Source of the DNA: Cliona cf. orientalis
Taxonomy: Eukaryota > Porifera > Demospongiae > Clionaida > Clionaidae
DNA length: 64,000 nucleotides
Reading direction: 5' to 3'
Assembly: GCA_963930775.1 (NCBI GenBank)
Contig: OZ005696.1
Coordinates: 2,914,001 to 2,978,000 of the forward strand
The position numbers were made by a program, and so were the translations under genes. Under the pieces are notes generated by a model. The model searched no databases. It was not told where the DNA came from and saw nothing but the letters and a program-made list of their open reading frames with translations. Positions within the stretch are counted from its first letter, which is position 1. Each line of letters opens with the position of its first letter. Below, piece by piece: positions 1 through 12,113 of the stretch.

Positions 1-93
1 AGAATAATATTTAGCTATATTAACTTATTATTCGAAGTTCCACGCACTGCCAGTCGATCGCGATCTGGAGTTGGCGGAGATAGATTTTAATAC

Positions 94-304
94 CTTTCGA
101 ACATTCATTCCACGATAAAGTAGTCCAGGAAAGCTGAAGAGTCGAGAGCACACACAAAAGCCACAGCTGCAGTGCCCAGTAACTCTTCCAGCAGCTGTAC
201 ATGTCGGGCAGCGAAGCCATTGACGGCGGTTCAGGGAGTCCGACTCTACCCGTACGACTGTTGCTTCGACGTGCCACACCGATTTTAGCAGCTCCGAGCG
301 ACAC
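94..304 (-). CDS. First exon of a single-pass membrane protein gene (unit A copy, partial)
   Basis: Signal-peptide exon of the unit A copy of the membrane protein at 10268-12113. It reads leftward from ATG at 304 (or the in-frame internal ATG that begins MASLPDMYSC) to a donor GTATTA after position 94. It ends in phase 1, exactly as the unit B exon does. The translated hydrophobic stretch YWALQLWLLCVLS is identical in the two copies, whereas the segment between the two candidate Mets is poorly conserved. That difference favours the internal Met as the real start. The remaining exons would lie left of the window, so it cannot be said whether this copy is intact. A secretory signal is inferred from the hydrophobic core; the family itself is not recognised. 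Confidence 0.6.
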
Positions 305-1149
305 TCGTGGTCATTTATACTGTAACTAAACTTGATCTGAGCTTAGCTATGAATGCTATATCGGTGTATTAGCTACTGCGTATATACTGCTACGGTATTA
401 ATTAAACCGCAGTAATGCAAAGCAGTGCGTGGGTGTTACTGGGTGAGAGATTGGATCGATAACAATAGTATTCAGAATTATTATTATATTCAGTTGTACA
501 CAACGTATTATAGATAGTGGGTACAAAGCCGGTACTAGAAAGCATATATACATTGTACTATCTATAGCATGATAAATAGATGGCTTCTTCCTATATTATT
601 AAAGCTTCATGGTGATGGAAACACAGGTGACATCCATAAAATTAATAGTGATTTAAGCAATATTATTATAATATAGAAAGCTTTCAATAATTATTGGTTC
701 ATATAAATAATTATATCTCTGTGGTGCATAGTTTATGTATGCTGTGTCGTATTCCAGAACATACATAATATTATTATCCATGCATATTATTATAATGTCT
801 CCATTTAATTACTCGTATAATATTATTAATATGTAGAAATGATCCAGCTGATCTAGACCCATCATAGACCTAGTTAACTTCCGAGTTCAGCAGAATTGTT
901 TATTATTGTAGCATGAAAGGGCTCACAACATGACATATCAGTTAACAACCTGCATTAATTATCATTATTACTTTTGCAAGGAGGTCATGAACTAACAACG
1001 TCACGCACAATATAGCTACATGTACCTACGAGGGGGAGAACTAACTAGACAAGGTACATATCAATTAAAATCATGCAACTACTTTGTTCGCCCATGACTC
1101 CCTTAAATTTCATCATTCACCCCGAGTGTCTCAGTCAATGATCTCACAC
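305..1149. other. AT-rich intergenic stretch, unit A
   Basis: No coding region can be supported here. The sequence is rich in ATAATATTATT runs. It is partly alignable to unit B around 12.3-12.9 kb, for example a GATCCAGC... block at 840 matching one at 12672, so it is part of the degenerate tandem duplication. Short open frames lack splice context and are not conserved between the units. Confidence 0.6.
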
Positions 1150-1500
1150 ATTCCTCCTTACTACCGGTATTACTATTTTTGGTTGCTAGCCAACTGGCAA
1201 ATTAAATTTTACCTGTACCAGTACACTTTTGCAGTCAATTGTGATTGCACACATTCCTCCTCCAAAAGGCTATAATTAATAATAATGTTATTACTATTTT
1301 TGGTTGCTAGTCAACTGGCAAATTAAATTTTACAATAATAATAATAATAATATTATTTTTGGTTTCTAGCCAACTGGAAAATTAACATTCCTCCTTCAAA
1401 AGGCTACAATAATAATACTATTATTATTAATTTTTTGGTTGCTAGTTAGCCATTGGCAACTGGCAAATTTGCCAGTACACTTTTGATTAAAAGCTAAATA
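1150..1500. repeat. Imperfect tandem repeat with GGTTGCTAGCCAACTGGCAA core
   Basis: A core of about 20 bases, followed by ATTAAATTTTAC or a variant, occurs four times, at about 1180, 1301, 1359 and 1437. The repeats are separated by AT-rich spacer and CATTCCTCCT/AAAAGGCTA blocks. The spacing is 60-120 bp and uneven, so this looks like local duplication rather than a satellite. I see no such array at the matching place in unit B. Confidence 0.6.
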
Positions 1501-4500
1501 CCAGGCAGCAAGCAAAATTCAAAAAAATGAGTACTAGCTACTCCGATCCTTTAGACTTCCAAGTTCTTCTCAACGAGTCCTCGGTCTGCACATACCCAGC
1601 TCGGACATACTTGGCTGCACTATTTGCCAGCGATGCATAGGGAAATCCCCTAGTCGTGCACCTTCCAGATAGCACGACCCTATAATGGGATTCATATAAT
1701 AATATACATCATAATATTATTTTGACTGTCTATGTGATCTATAATAATAATTATTATGGTGAAACAGATCAGAAAATACACCTCTCTCTATACCTGGGCA
1801 TGCATGTTAGTTTGAGTGCATGTACATGTACATGTGTGTAAATCTACAATCATATGCTATAATCAAGTAGCTGGATAAATTAAATGCCATACCTCCCTCT
1901 TCCCTATCAAATCCTTTCTATAATAATATTATCGATAGCAAAAGGATGAGACAGTTAATGTCTACAGGATTAGGGAATTACTCCTATCTGCAGTGCAATA
2001 TGAAAAATGACACAAAATTTAGTCTAAAATTAAAGGCTATGTGCTATGTATATTGTGAAACAAATGAAGATTCTCTGCGATCTATTTAGTGAAACTTGCT
2101 GATATTTTGGCTAGATGCTCTAGTCATCCTCAGGGAATCTTTGTTTATTTCATGCAGACAATAATACGTGACCTGCAGCTGCTATTGGAAAAGGAACATT
2201 TGTGGACGATGATAATAATAATTATAGTGTTCAATTTTATGCCCTAGTAGTCTTCTTTCAATAAAATTACGTAGCTGGTAGTGAGTAGCAACAGCCTATG
2301 TTTGTGCAGGCACAAACAGAGCGGATTAGCTACATGAACAGCACATTATTTAGTCTATCGAGCTAGACCCTTCCTTGCGCTTGTATTGTCTAGCTTGATA
2401 GACTATACATTACTCCATACATGCAACAAGCTATATACATACTACAAAAAACTCCCAAATGGTCCCTTTTCTCATAGCTGGTCACATATTAGCAACTGAG
2501 AATGATGTCAATTTATGTAGTGTGGGCTGATAAGTACTCAACAAAACACTTAACTTATTAATACTCTACCCCCCTCTTTAATCTATGGTTACATTTAATT
2601 AACGTGAGATTTTTAATTACCACATTGTGATTTTTCCTGCATCCCTTGCACTATCACTGACTCCACCTCCTCTAACGAAGCAAACTGTAAAAAAATTACA
2701 TGTAGAAATACGGTACATAAAAGATTAACAATAAATAATAATGGTTATTACCTCAAGGTTTAACTCATTGTTATAATACAAAATTATTATTATTATTTAA
2801 TGAACTTTCGTGCGTTTATTATTAAATTATGTCCCACAATTTTTTCCTATAATATATGCAATATCAAACGCTTACGGGATACAATAATTATTATGAGGCT
2901 AGACATTTATTAAATTATCACCCAATCTGTACCACTATTAAAGAAACAGTATTAAATCACGTCCCTAAATTATAGGCTACAACTGCAATAAATCGCACTG
3001 GGGCCAGCCAGACTGCTGCCATAATAACATACACATAGCTACATGTCTGCGTTGCACAGATGCGGCGACTGCGCATGCATATATAGCTATCAGTTAGTGC
3101 CTGACCTTGATTCCTTGCGGTATGCTCACAATGTGCAGCCCCACACACACCATGTACAGTGGATCCATGTCCTTCCTAACACGTACAACGTCATGTAGGT
3201 ATGTAAGACAAAACGTGCATGCGTGCACGTGCCAAGAGGGTACAAAAATCTAATTTGTTTGGTGCAAAGTGGAAGCATTTTTGTATGCATTGTTCCCAAG
3301 CCTCTGAAATGTACAGTAGATGTATTCCTAGTTTTTCAATGTATAAATACGTTGAAAAGGTAATATTATGTACATGTAGGCTATTATCGTGTAATTCAGA
3401 TAATGTCATTAATTAATAATGCTTGAGCAGGCCACTCTTGATGATCTCTTGGTCATGCTCGTTAAATTCAATTTGTAGTTGAAAATTATGATTGCTTTAA
3501 AGACAGTATCCATTCAATCAGACGGAGATATAATTAGCGGCCATTCACTTAAGCCATTGGACACATCGTCACGTATTATTATGCAGCAATGTTGGACGTG
3601 ATTGAGGCCATTGATGGCAGTGCTACCAATTACATCATTATATATGGAGAGGTTGGAAGAGGGAGACTCTTTCAATATGCTTTTGAATAATCAATAATAA
3701 TTATGACCCCCTTGAGTGATGATAATAATAATAATATTATTATGCATTTTCAAGTATGCACTGGTAATGTCAAGCCGTAACAGAAGGAAATGTCTTTTAA
3801 GATGATCTATAAAATACTATTGCACTTGTGATTCCTTGGTCAGGTTCAGTGCCTTAAAACTTTAACTAGGTATTTGAACAAGATAATTACACAAGCCCGT
3901 ATATTAATTGTTATTAATAGATGCAAAGATAGTAGATTGTTATAATAATTACCCCGTGTGTATACACAATGGGGTAATATCAAGGGTATATAATAGGAAG
4001 AGAGAGGGAGAGTGTTCTACTCTGTATACTGCATGCTCACTGCGGATAATTAAATCTGTATAATTATCCTTGTAAACTGTAGTATAATATTATTACACAT
4101 ACCACCTTGTACAGTTAAGTGAGTGTTGGCCAATACTTGGTCTAGGACAGCCCACCTGGGTACTACCCAGCTACTGTACTGGTGGGTTTCACAGTTTGTT
4201 TGACTCAATCACTCAAATTTAATTATCCGCAACGTGTTTGCACAGTAGTATATGGAGTAGGATACTCTAGCTCCCTCTCTCTTCCTATTTAATATATATT
4301 CTTGGTAATATAATCAGTTGTGTTGCTGTCATTGTGTCATAAAAATCGCCATATCTTAAGATTTTGGCATCTAATTTAAGCAAATCAGATCATGAGCTAT
4401 AAACGAATTTGTTGTGAAAGTGGCTTCAGTGGACTTCAAATCGAGGGACACGGACTAAGAGCAACAAATTTTGTAGGCCACCATAGCTATGCCTATCGAC

Positions 4501-5090
4501 AGTGCCTAATGCTTGCATACAGTGCTTCTGCTCATGCACACAACTAAGGCCAATTATACGAACTGGAAAAGATTGCCAGCTATCAAGATCCGCTGACTAA
4601 AATCTGAAGCCCTATGGGACCAAATCAGAAAAGTAAGATAGCTACAACAAAATAATATAGGTAATAGAAGTTCTAGTCTGCTTTTTTTGCGGCTGACATC
4701 ACTGGGATTGAACAGCGTTCCACTGTTCTTAAATTCATAAAAATTAATTATAACCATGTACACAAAGTCTAGAGATTGGAATGTGCGCGCGGGGTACGTG
4801 CTCTACAGAGCTCTAGTTATTACAATATTATAACTAGTATTTAATTGAAAGATACCTTCTGAGAATTTCAGTTTGAAAGGGTAACCATATTGGATTGATT
4901 GTAATGACATTTGAAAAGATTCCAAGATTCCAACAAATTAAATTCTGGGCTATAATAATTTGCACAAATTCTTCAAGGAAAACTTCACATAATATTATTA
5001 CTAGCAATAACAATCTACTATCATAACATGGGCTTGCAATCAAAGTGGAATTAATAATATCTCATTTAAATATCAAGTTAAAGTTTCAAG

Positions 5091-5405
5091 CAGGGGCGGC
5101 ACAGAAGTTATAAAAGTGATACGGCACAAGTCCATGACTTGTGTAATTGCAAATACAATATTGTTTAATACATACACATACAGCATGAAAAATTATTACT
5201 TCTGTTGTGGTTTTCCACTAGAATGAGCTGCCAGGTATAATAATGCGCATGCTCAATGATCAACCTCTGGGTTGCCACACCTACTCAAGGAAGTGGGTGG
5301 GGTCGAGCGTTCATCACAGAGGCAGAAAGTGGTCTGGTGTTGCGCAGAGCTCCTGGAAGTGCTCCGGCATTTGCCGGACCAGCCGGACCGTCTACGCCGC
5401 CCTTG
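5091..5405. mobile_element. hAT-like non-autonomous element
   Basis: Termini CAGGGGCGGC and GCCGCCCTTG are inverted repeats with one mismatch. The element is flanked by TCAAG at 5086-5090 and 5406-5410. The matching place in unit B (16401-16405) has a single TCAAG and no element, so it inserted after the duplication. A CAGGGGCGG end is typical of hAT elements; an 8-bp target duplication would be expected and only 5 bp can be matched, presumably through decay. Its right half is GC-rich and open in several frames, but no transposase is recognisable. Confidence 0.7.
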
Positions 5406-6045
5406 TCAAGGCACCACACACCTGACAAAGAAATCACAATCGGTAGTATCCACTTAATAAAAGACATTTCTTCATTAGATCACTGTTATTGTGTAGTATT
5501 ATTACAAATGCATACTGAAAAATGTAATAAAATTATATATAATTCTGTAGTTATTGATCACGGTAGATAGTAGGCTGAAATTGGTCTATGCCCTTGGGAT
5601 TAGCCCAACAGCCACACACACTACTAGGTTGATTAAGATATTTATTTAATTTAGTGGGTGTTGTACACGTACATGCAGTTAATTAAGTTCCACACGTAAT
5701 AGCACGTAGCATAGCAACAATTGTAATAATTAATACACTATAGTGGCATCCCATGAGGTATGCATGCGGCCACACCATGCATCATACATTTGAACACACA
5801 TGCATGTAAGTTCAGCACATACCAATTGTATCCTCACCCCCAGGCCCTCTCCACAGCTAGTAAATTAATGTTGCAATATTGAAAAGTAGGTATATATAGG
5901 CGCTACAATCGCTGACTCGATCTCCTATAATAAAGTAGCTAGCTCTATGATGTAGTACTTGGGGTATGTATATGCATGGTAGTAACATGCTAAGTATGCG
6001 GATCGAGTAAAATTTAATAACAAAGATTAGTGGAGAGAGGCTGTG

Positions 6046-6067
6046 TGGGGGGGGGGGGGGGGGGGGG
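6046..6067. repeat. Poly-G tract
   Basis: An uninterrupted run of G of about 22 bases on the plus strand. It produces spurious proline-rich open frames on the minus strand. No coding role is supported. Confidence 0.9.
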
Positions 6068-6089
6068 AAGTACATACTGTAGACTAAGT

Positions 6090-6246
6090 GTCCCAAGCAA
6101 GTGCCCACTCCCGCACGTACCGCATTTCAAGGGGCCACTGTAGCAGCCTCTATACAAATGTATGGAATTTTTATCCCAGGTAAGTACCCATGCAGGCCAA
6201 AATTGCTAAGTGCCCGTGGGAGCTTACATGGGACACTACGGTAATA
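6090..6246. mobile_element. Inverted-repeat element remnant of the GTGCCCACTCCCG family, unit A
   Basis: Matches the complete element at 36885-37082: both contain a GTGCCCACTCCCG block, CGCATTTCAAGGGGCCACTG and a terminal GGACACTACGGTA. The 5' terminus is eroded here. A copy lies at the corresponding place in unit B (about 16915-17040), so the insertion predates the duplication. Confidence 0.6.
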
Positions 6247-8456
6247 ATAGGGAAGCAGGGGTTTCTCTAGGGAAGAGTATAGCGGCACTTCACCTCTTCT
6301 ACATGTGTTCATTTCCCCTTCATGTGACGTGGTCAGTTAAATGAAGTACCTCTTTACTCTGAACTTCTGGGGAAACCCTTTGGTATTTATATTATTATAC
6401 ATGTACCCCAGCTCTCCTACACGTTATGTGATACAAGAACATTACTACGTATGAGGTGAGGGAAAAAAGAGATTGTTCCACTTCCCTCACCTCCTCAGGT
6501 TTCCCTTCTGACACCCACCCACCTATACATGTAAGCCTCATTGCAGCAAATAGCTCTCCAGCATAACCACGTACATGTACATGTACGTTGGTACACATAA
6601 TATTATGATACAATATGTATAAAATTATAGACATAATAATATAGCCATGCTGAGAAAAATTTTCTGGGAAGACTACTGCTACTACGTGACACCCTAGCTT
6701 TGCACACACCATTTACATACAAGTACATCAGTAATAATATCTAATCCCACATGAAATGCATAGCTGGATACATCCCAATTAGGGTCAAGTAACTATCGAA
6801 TTTTTCGCATGGTACAAAATTTAACTATTATGGATAGGTTGGGTGCTGCGAAAATAAAAATTGTTGAATTAAATGGGCGGAGAATTGGGACATCATACAT
6901 GTATTGTAGCTGTACTTCACTGTACTGTACAGCTGAGTATCCATTGATCAAGGTGGGTGTGGTCTCCACGTGGAGAATGTACTAAAATTACTTCTTTAAA
7001 GGATTAACAAGTAATTTCATGAAATTTTGCACCAGCACAATGGTATTAATTTTGTATTGGCTGATGACCCTGTTCACATTGATCAATGGCCTAGTCTATG
7101 ATCATCCACACCCTCTTTTAGCTGGATTAATATTGCCTATAAAAAGTTTGGTTGCTAGGCAATAGCCAACAGCATTATACAGGTAATGATAATGGCCAGT
7201 TCAATCACACGATCAATCAGATTCATTCTCCAATGCGGCAAACGGTAGAAGAAAGATGTCAGTCCATCATACTCAATAGAGTGAACACCAAACATATTAT
7301 TCTCTCCAAATAACTGAATGTAGTGCGGTACAGTGTACGATATTTCGGTGGCAAGTTGTTTGATTGGTCCAAATGAGCCGTGGGTTGCCTCTGAGCTAAC
7401 TGTCCGAGCATAGACGTAAGTATTATATTTATGTGGTTACCAAGAATTATTAGCCTTATTAGCTACTAGCTAGTCCATTAGTTGTGTAACTTGTGTTTAA
7501 TACTAGTCCATAATTATTTAAGACAGCTACATGTAGCTAGCTAGGTATCAAGTTATTGTGCACTTATATAGCACATCCTTAATATAGCTATACTAGCTCC
7601 CTGGTGTATTATGGTCAATTGAGTACAAAACATAAGTTATACAATGTTATGTAATCACCAAATGTTGTAGGAATCCCACTACTGCATAGTTCATCACACA
7701 CAGGGTTGTCTATGATGTAAAATGTGATGTATCTATTGCAATCTATGTAAATAACTTGCTGTATGCAGGTCACCAGATCAGAGCCCTCCGCTGTACGTGT
7801 AAGACTGATATAATTATTCACCTATAGGTGTCACACCCGGGGGTGTCATGGCTCCCCCCCCCCTCCCCCCTCCCTTTTCATGACTGGTAACACCCACTGT
7901 TAGATACCATAGAATAAGCTGATCTTAAGTGTCTATATGAACGTTTGCCTCGAAACTAAATTGCTTTCATCGATACTTGAGTTGCCAGCAGCTTCTTTCG
8001 ATCTTGCCCTACATGTACAGTTGTCCACGCTGCTTTTGCTCACTAAATTCAGAGCCGTTAATTAGTGGGCATAGCTAAAATTTTTGTGCATACAAAGTAA
8101 TCCTTGCCCCCCTCACTTTCATAATGCCTGTCAATCCCCACCATACCCTGAGGAAATGAGAGGCATTTACTGTAAAAGTTCTATTACAGCGCCACTCTAA
8201 TGTTGGCTTTGGATATTATTATTATTGATCTAATTCTAGCGCAAACTACATTGCAGTCAGAGATACCAATGATACCATAGTTATAATCGAATATTTTTTT
8301 TTTTGGTGCTGTAATTAGAACTTTACGGTAGCAGGCCATTTACACTGGATTAGTGTTCCCAGAAGTGACTCAATGCTCTCTCAAGAACTGAAGCATAATA
8401 TGTTTCAATATGCAACTCTAATCCTGATCTTACATGTAGTGCCACCATAGATTATG

Positions 8457-8602
8457 TTATAGTTAGACTATAGCCTTGAGTGGTTTATTTGAATTGTACG
8501 CGAGAGGCGGGCATTTAAACCACGACGCGAAGCCGAGTGGTTTAAATGCACGCCTCGAGCGTACAATTCAAATAAATCACGATAAGGCTATAGTCTAAGT
8601 GG
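8457..8602. mobile_element. Fold-back element, unit A
   Basis: Long near-perfect inverted repeat: TATAGTTAGACTATAGCC and GTGGTTTATTTGAATTGTACGC on the left, GCGTACAATTCAAATAAATC and GGCTATAGTCTAA on the right, around a centre rich in CGAGGCG. The same fold-back is at 19508-19665 in unit B, so it was present before the duplication. It would form a hairpin of about 60 bp per arm. Confidence 0.75.
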
Positions 8603-9389
8603 CTTGTACTATGACCGCCAACCGTGGTATATGGAAGTTATACCACGGCTCTATGCCCATAGTAAATACACGCGTTATCTGCCAGCTATGGTATATGGCA
8701 GTTATACCATGGCTGTGGGTACTCCACAGTTTGCACAGTGGGCAGACAGTGGTTTACATTGTATATACTACAGGCGGTGCCTTTGATCTTTACTCTAGTC
8801 ATAGTACAAAATAATAATATTTATGAAGTGACATCCTATCATAATCTGCATCAAATCAACGAATATTCTGCGGACAACTTATAATTAACTGTTCGGTAAA
8901 ACTTGCCGATGTTTCGACTAGATACTCTAGTCATCCTCTGAGGGCAAAATCAGATTATATAATCCCCTCCCCATAATAATCTATGGTGCCACTTGCACAC
9001 ACGAAGCTCCACCTACCTTCCCTTGGTAGATGGAACAGTTCCCTTCTCACTATACGGTAATATGATCAGACTGAGTGACAGGCTGTTGTTTGCACTTGAG
9101 TTTGAGGTTTACTGACCTGGTCACCATGCATCTGTGATATGATGTAACTACTTCCTCTTCTTGTCTTAAGGTTACGGGATAGAGTTCCACCCACGCATTA
9201 ATATAATACTATTAGTCATAGTCCGTGACACAGTCCTAACCGCCCACGAGACAACTGGTCCGGTGTGACCAGAAACTATAAATGCCATGATTGACTTGGA
9301 CTCATGTTCCATACAGATCGAAGTAATTTTAACCTGGACTGAAGGGTAGATGCGGTATTTTGCAATTGGGATACTTCAGAGCTTGATGA

Positions 9390-9863
9390 GGCCACACCAA
9401 ATTGATTACCTGTTTCTCGGACAGACCAGCCAGAAATAGTGACCCGGGTGGCGGAAATAAAAAAAAAAAAAAAAAAATGAATCTCATTAAAATTTTTTTA
9501 GCCACAACTATTTGAAGCTATTTGCACCTTCTCAACACTGACATCCGTCACATCCAACTTCTCCAAATGTATCTTCCCACAGGCATTTGACAACTATTCG
9601 CGGTTTAATAATTTCCAGGCCACGCTTAACCAATACGCTTAGTCAGGCTGATAAGGTAGCCATACTTTCTGCACCATCAGTTCAGTTCACCATGAGGAGA
9701 ATACCAGGAATTCCAATTAACGCCCACGAGCATTGCACAATCCACATAGCGCATGCGCACTGCCCATAAATATAACCACACCCACTAATTTATATTTTTT
9801 TGCTGAATTCTACAAAAAGGGACCCGCCGGATCCGAGAAACAGGTAATCAATTTGGTGTGGCC
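9390..9863. mobile_element. 474-bp inverted-repeat transposon inside pseudogene exon 1
   Basis: Perfect terminal inverted repeats of 32 bp, beginning GGCCACACCAAATTGATTAC on the left and ending with its complement on the right. It is flanked by TGA at 9387-9389 and 9864-9866. The empty site in unit B is the single TGA at 21340-21342, inside ligase exon 1. The 3-bp target duplication resembles PIF/Harbinger or CACTA-like behaviour, but no transposase is encoded. The insertion disrupts the coding frame of the unit A ligase. Confidence 0.85.
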
Positions 9864-9893
9864 TGAGTGTTTCCCTCGCCTAGATCACCTGCA

Positions 9894-10267
9894 GCTGCTT
9901 ATGACGACCTATACCCATCACTTAGAAAATCCCACCACGACCACACACCCCCCCCCCCCCCCCCACGATTATTTGCAATTAACTATTTTTTACTTCTAAC
10001 GATTTTGCTTCTTAATAGCGGACGACCAGGAAGCCACATGTGGCCAGCCGGCGTAGTAGGAGGGACTATGATACAATTCAAGTGTGGTCTATATACACAG
10101 TAATAAAGTGGACTCAAATCCAGCCCAATGCCATATCCAGCTTGACTCTTTCCCCAGTCACCTCTGCAAAGCTGTGTAGCTATCATAATAATGTATAGAC
10201 TACTAATAATATTATTTATAAAGAATAGGAATCATACATAAATTAATTGGTTGTATTCCTTTAATAG
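9894..10267. other. Intergenic, between the ligase pseudogene and the unit B membrane gene
   Basis: Contains a poly-C run at about 9950-9964 and AT-rich sequence. It lies upstream of the ligase pseudogene start and downstream of the membrane protein stop at 10268. No gene is supported. A short open frame on the minus strand at 9983-10186 has no conserved partner and is not called. Confidence 0.5.
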
Positions 10268-12113
10268 TTATGGATTAACTTTTTCTCCGCTTCTGTAAGG
10301 GACAACTAGGACAAAATTCCCGCTCCCAATGTGTCCATTATTCGTTCTCCTGTAAATCCTTTATCACGAGGTTCATTTGGCTATAATATTATACAGGGGA
10401 ATGAAACAGAGACAGGCTACTATAGCATCACTTTATGTAATTTTGCTTACATCATAATATATGCCTTGTTTGATGCTACTGTTGAAGTATCTGTGGAATG
10501 TTACAAATTAAAGAGATATCTAGTAGTAATAAAATGGATCATCTATACAAGCGTGAATTACCTTTTTGAAGTGAACAGTAAGCAAGACATAAAAGTGATA
10601 ACTAAAACAGTGACCAATACGGCAATCGTTAACACTGCCAAGATTATCCACCCTGATTTGACGCTTCCTGTTACATAACAGAATTACATGAATGCAAGAG
10701 TTTATCACTATAATAATAATATTATTATATTATTATTACTCCCTCCTCTTTTGTATAGCTACACACATGCATACATGTATACAACAGTAGCAAGAATAAT
10801 AATATACAATGTCATGCATACATACACATGCATGCATAATGAAGCACAAAGTCTGCATCGATCATGAAAGTGCACTTTTACCTGATGAAGGCTGACTTGG
10901 AACAGTGGAAATAGAATGACTACTAACAGTGGATATGGATGTAGGAGACTTCCATGATTCGGTCACAGTCTGAGAACCTTGTACCGTAAATCTGCTAGTA
11001 TGATGTGTAGGTTTATGAGTGGAAATGACTTCTGAAGGGGTTTTTCTAACTGATGTAGCTACTGTTGGGAGTGTTGAACTTTCAGTGGGTGATGTTGTCA
11101 GGAAAGATGAACTTGAGAGAGATAATGAGGAAGTTGAAGGTGTGATACTTGAAGTGATAGTTGCTATAAAATCAAAACTCTTTAATTAAATCAGAGAGGC
11201 AAGGTATTAGTATAGCAAGTGCATGTACAAGGCTCACCTAGTTGTGAGAATGTACAGGTGGCATTAGGTAGTATGACAATGTCAATAATATCAGCATAGT
11301 CAAAATCATAGTATTTCTCATCGTATTTATCGATGTAGTAACAACCAAAGTAATGGCATTCAATATCCAAGTCCTGTGGCAGGTGAGGCGGGGAGATACT
11401 CCATTATTCATGTTGTTTTGAGGTCGACAAACTATAAATTTTCTGCATAATTATAACATAATGACTGATGAATCAGCGACATATTACGTATAATTTATTA
11501 ATTTTTGATCATGAGCTGTATGATTATTACTATGTACCTCCCGATCCTGATCAAATATTGTCTCATTTGTGCTGAGGACTGTGCACTCTTGAGCTGCTCG
11601 CAAGCTTTGGACTATGTTACCACCAGCGCTGAAGTTTAAATGAGCCACATCTCTCTCACACATTACTGTCAAATTTGGCATTAAACCAAAGATACCCACA
11701 GTGTCAGTGACTAAATCTGCAAAGTCATGGTAATAATCATAGTATGATACTTGACCAATTGCAATCATCCTCCATAGCAAACAATCTAAGCTTTGATTAG
11801 AATAATAATAATAATATTATTATTAATAGCTATTATTCGAAGTTCCATGCAGTCTTGAGCCTTTAACAGTACATCTTAATTAAGTTCCCGGAGATTTACC
11901 TTCAAAAGAGCATTGATTCCACGATATAGCAGTCCAGGACAGCTGAAGACTCGAGAGCACACACAAAAGCCACAGCTGCAGTGCCCAGTAACTCTTCCAG
12001 CAGCTGTACATATCGGGCAGCGAAGCCATCGGCCGGGGCTGTTGGATCCGGAGTTCTACTCTACCCTGCTGCTTCGACGTACCGTCGCCGATTTTTGCAG
12101 CTCCGAGCGACAA
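10268..12113 (-). CDS. Type I single-pass membrane protein with Ser/Thr-rich stalk (unit B copy)
   Basis: Six phase-consistent exons read leftward: 11900-12113, 11538-11785, 11238-11373, 10882-11163, 10562-10667 and 10268-10349, giving 355 aa from the first Met or 327 aa from the internal Met at residue 29. The order is: hydrophobic signal (YWALQLWLLCVLSSLQLSW); an ectodomain of about 125 residues with several Cys, many Tyr/Asp and four N-glycosylation sequons (NLT, NFS, NET, NAT); a Ser/Thr stalk of about 95 residues filling one exon (residues 200-294); a transmembrane helix (about 300-325, WIILAVLTIAVLVTV...); and a tail of about 26 residues. I do not recognise the ectodomain. A secretory-pathway surface protein is inferred from layout alone. 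It follows the ligase gene on the same strand, and both were duplicated together. The ATG choice is uncertain because the residues before Met29 differ between copies. Confidence 0.72.

Larger units (their letters stand above)
1553..9893 (-). pseudogene. RNA ligase pseudogene (unit A copy)
   Basis: Degenerate copy of the intact ligase gene at 13405-21377, same strand and exon order. The exon 5 remnant (about 1556-1680) has lost about 10 bases that encode the motif IV core EGFVIR, which shifts the frame. Exon 4 (2621-2684) is still intact, with both splice sites and frame. The exon 3 remnant (about 7195-7414) has lost its acceptor AG, gained three bases, lost one base and lacks its 3' third. 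The exon 2 remnant (about 8985-9045) diverges before the KLDG nucleotidylation motif. Exon 1 (9332-9389 and 9864-9893) is split by a 474-bp transposon and its start-codon region is deleted. It cannot encode an active ligase. The body between exons is homologous to the unit B introns with different transposon insertions. Confidence 0.85.

Noticed and set aside
5256..5570. 104-aa plus-strand open frame with Pro/Ala-rich composition
   Set aside because: It lies across the right half of the hAT-like element 5091-5405 and its flank, is absent from unit B, and has no splice or homology support.
10331..10678. 115-aa plus-strand open frame
   Set aside because: It is antisense to exons 5 and 6 of the membrane protein, whose six minus-strand exons join in phase with a clear transmembrane helix.
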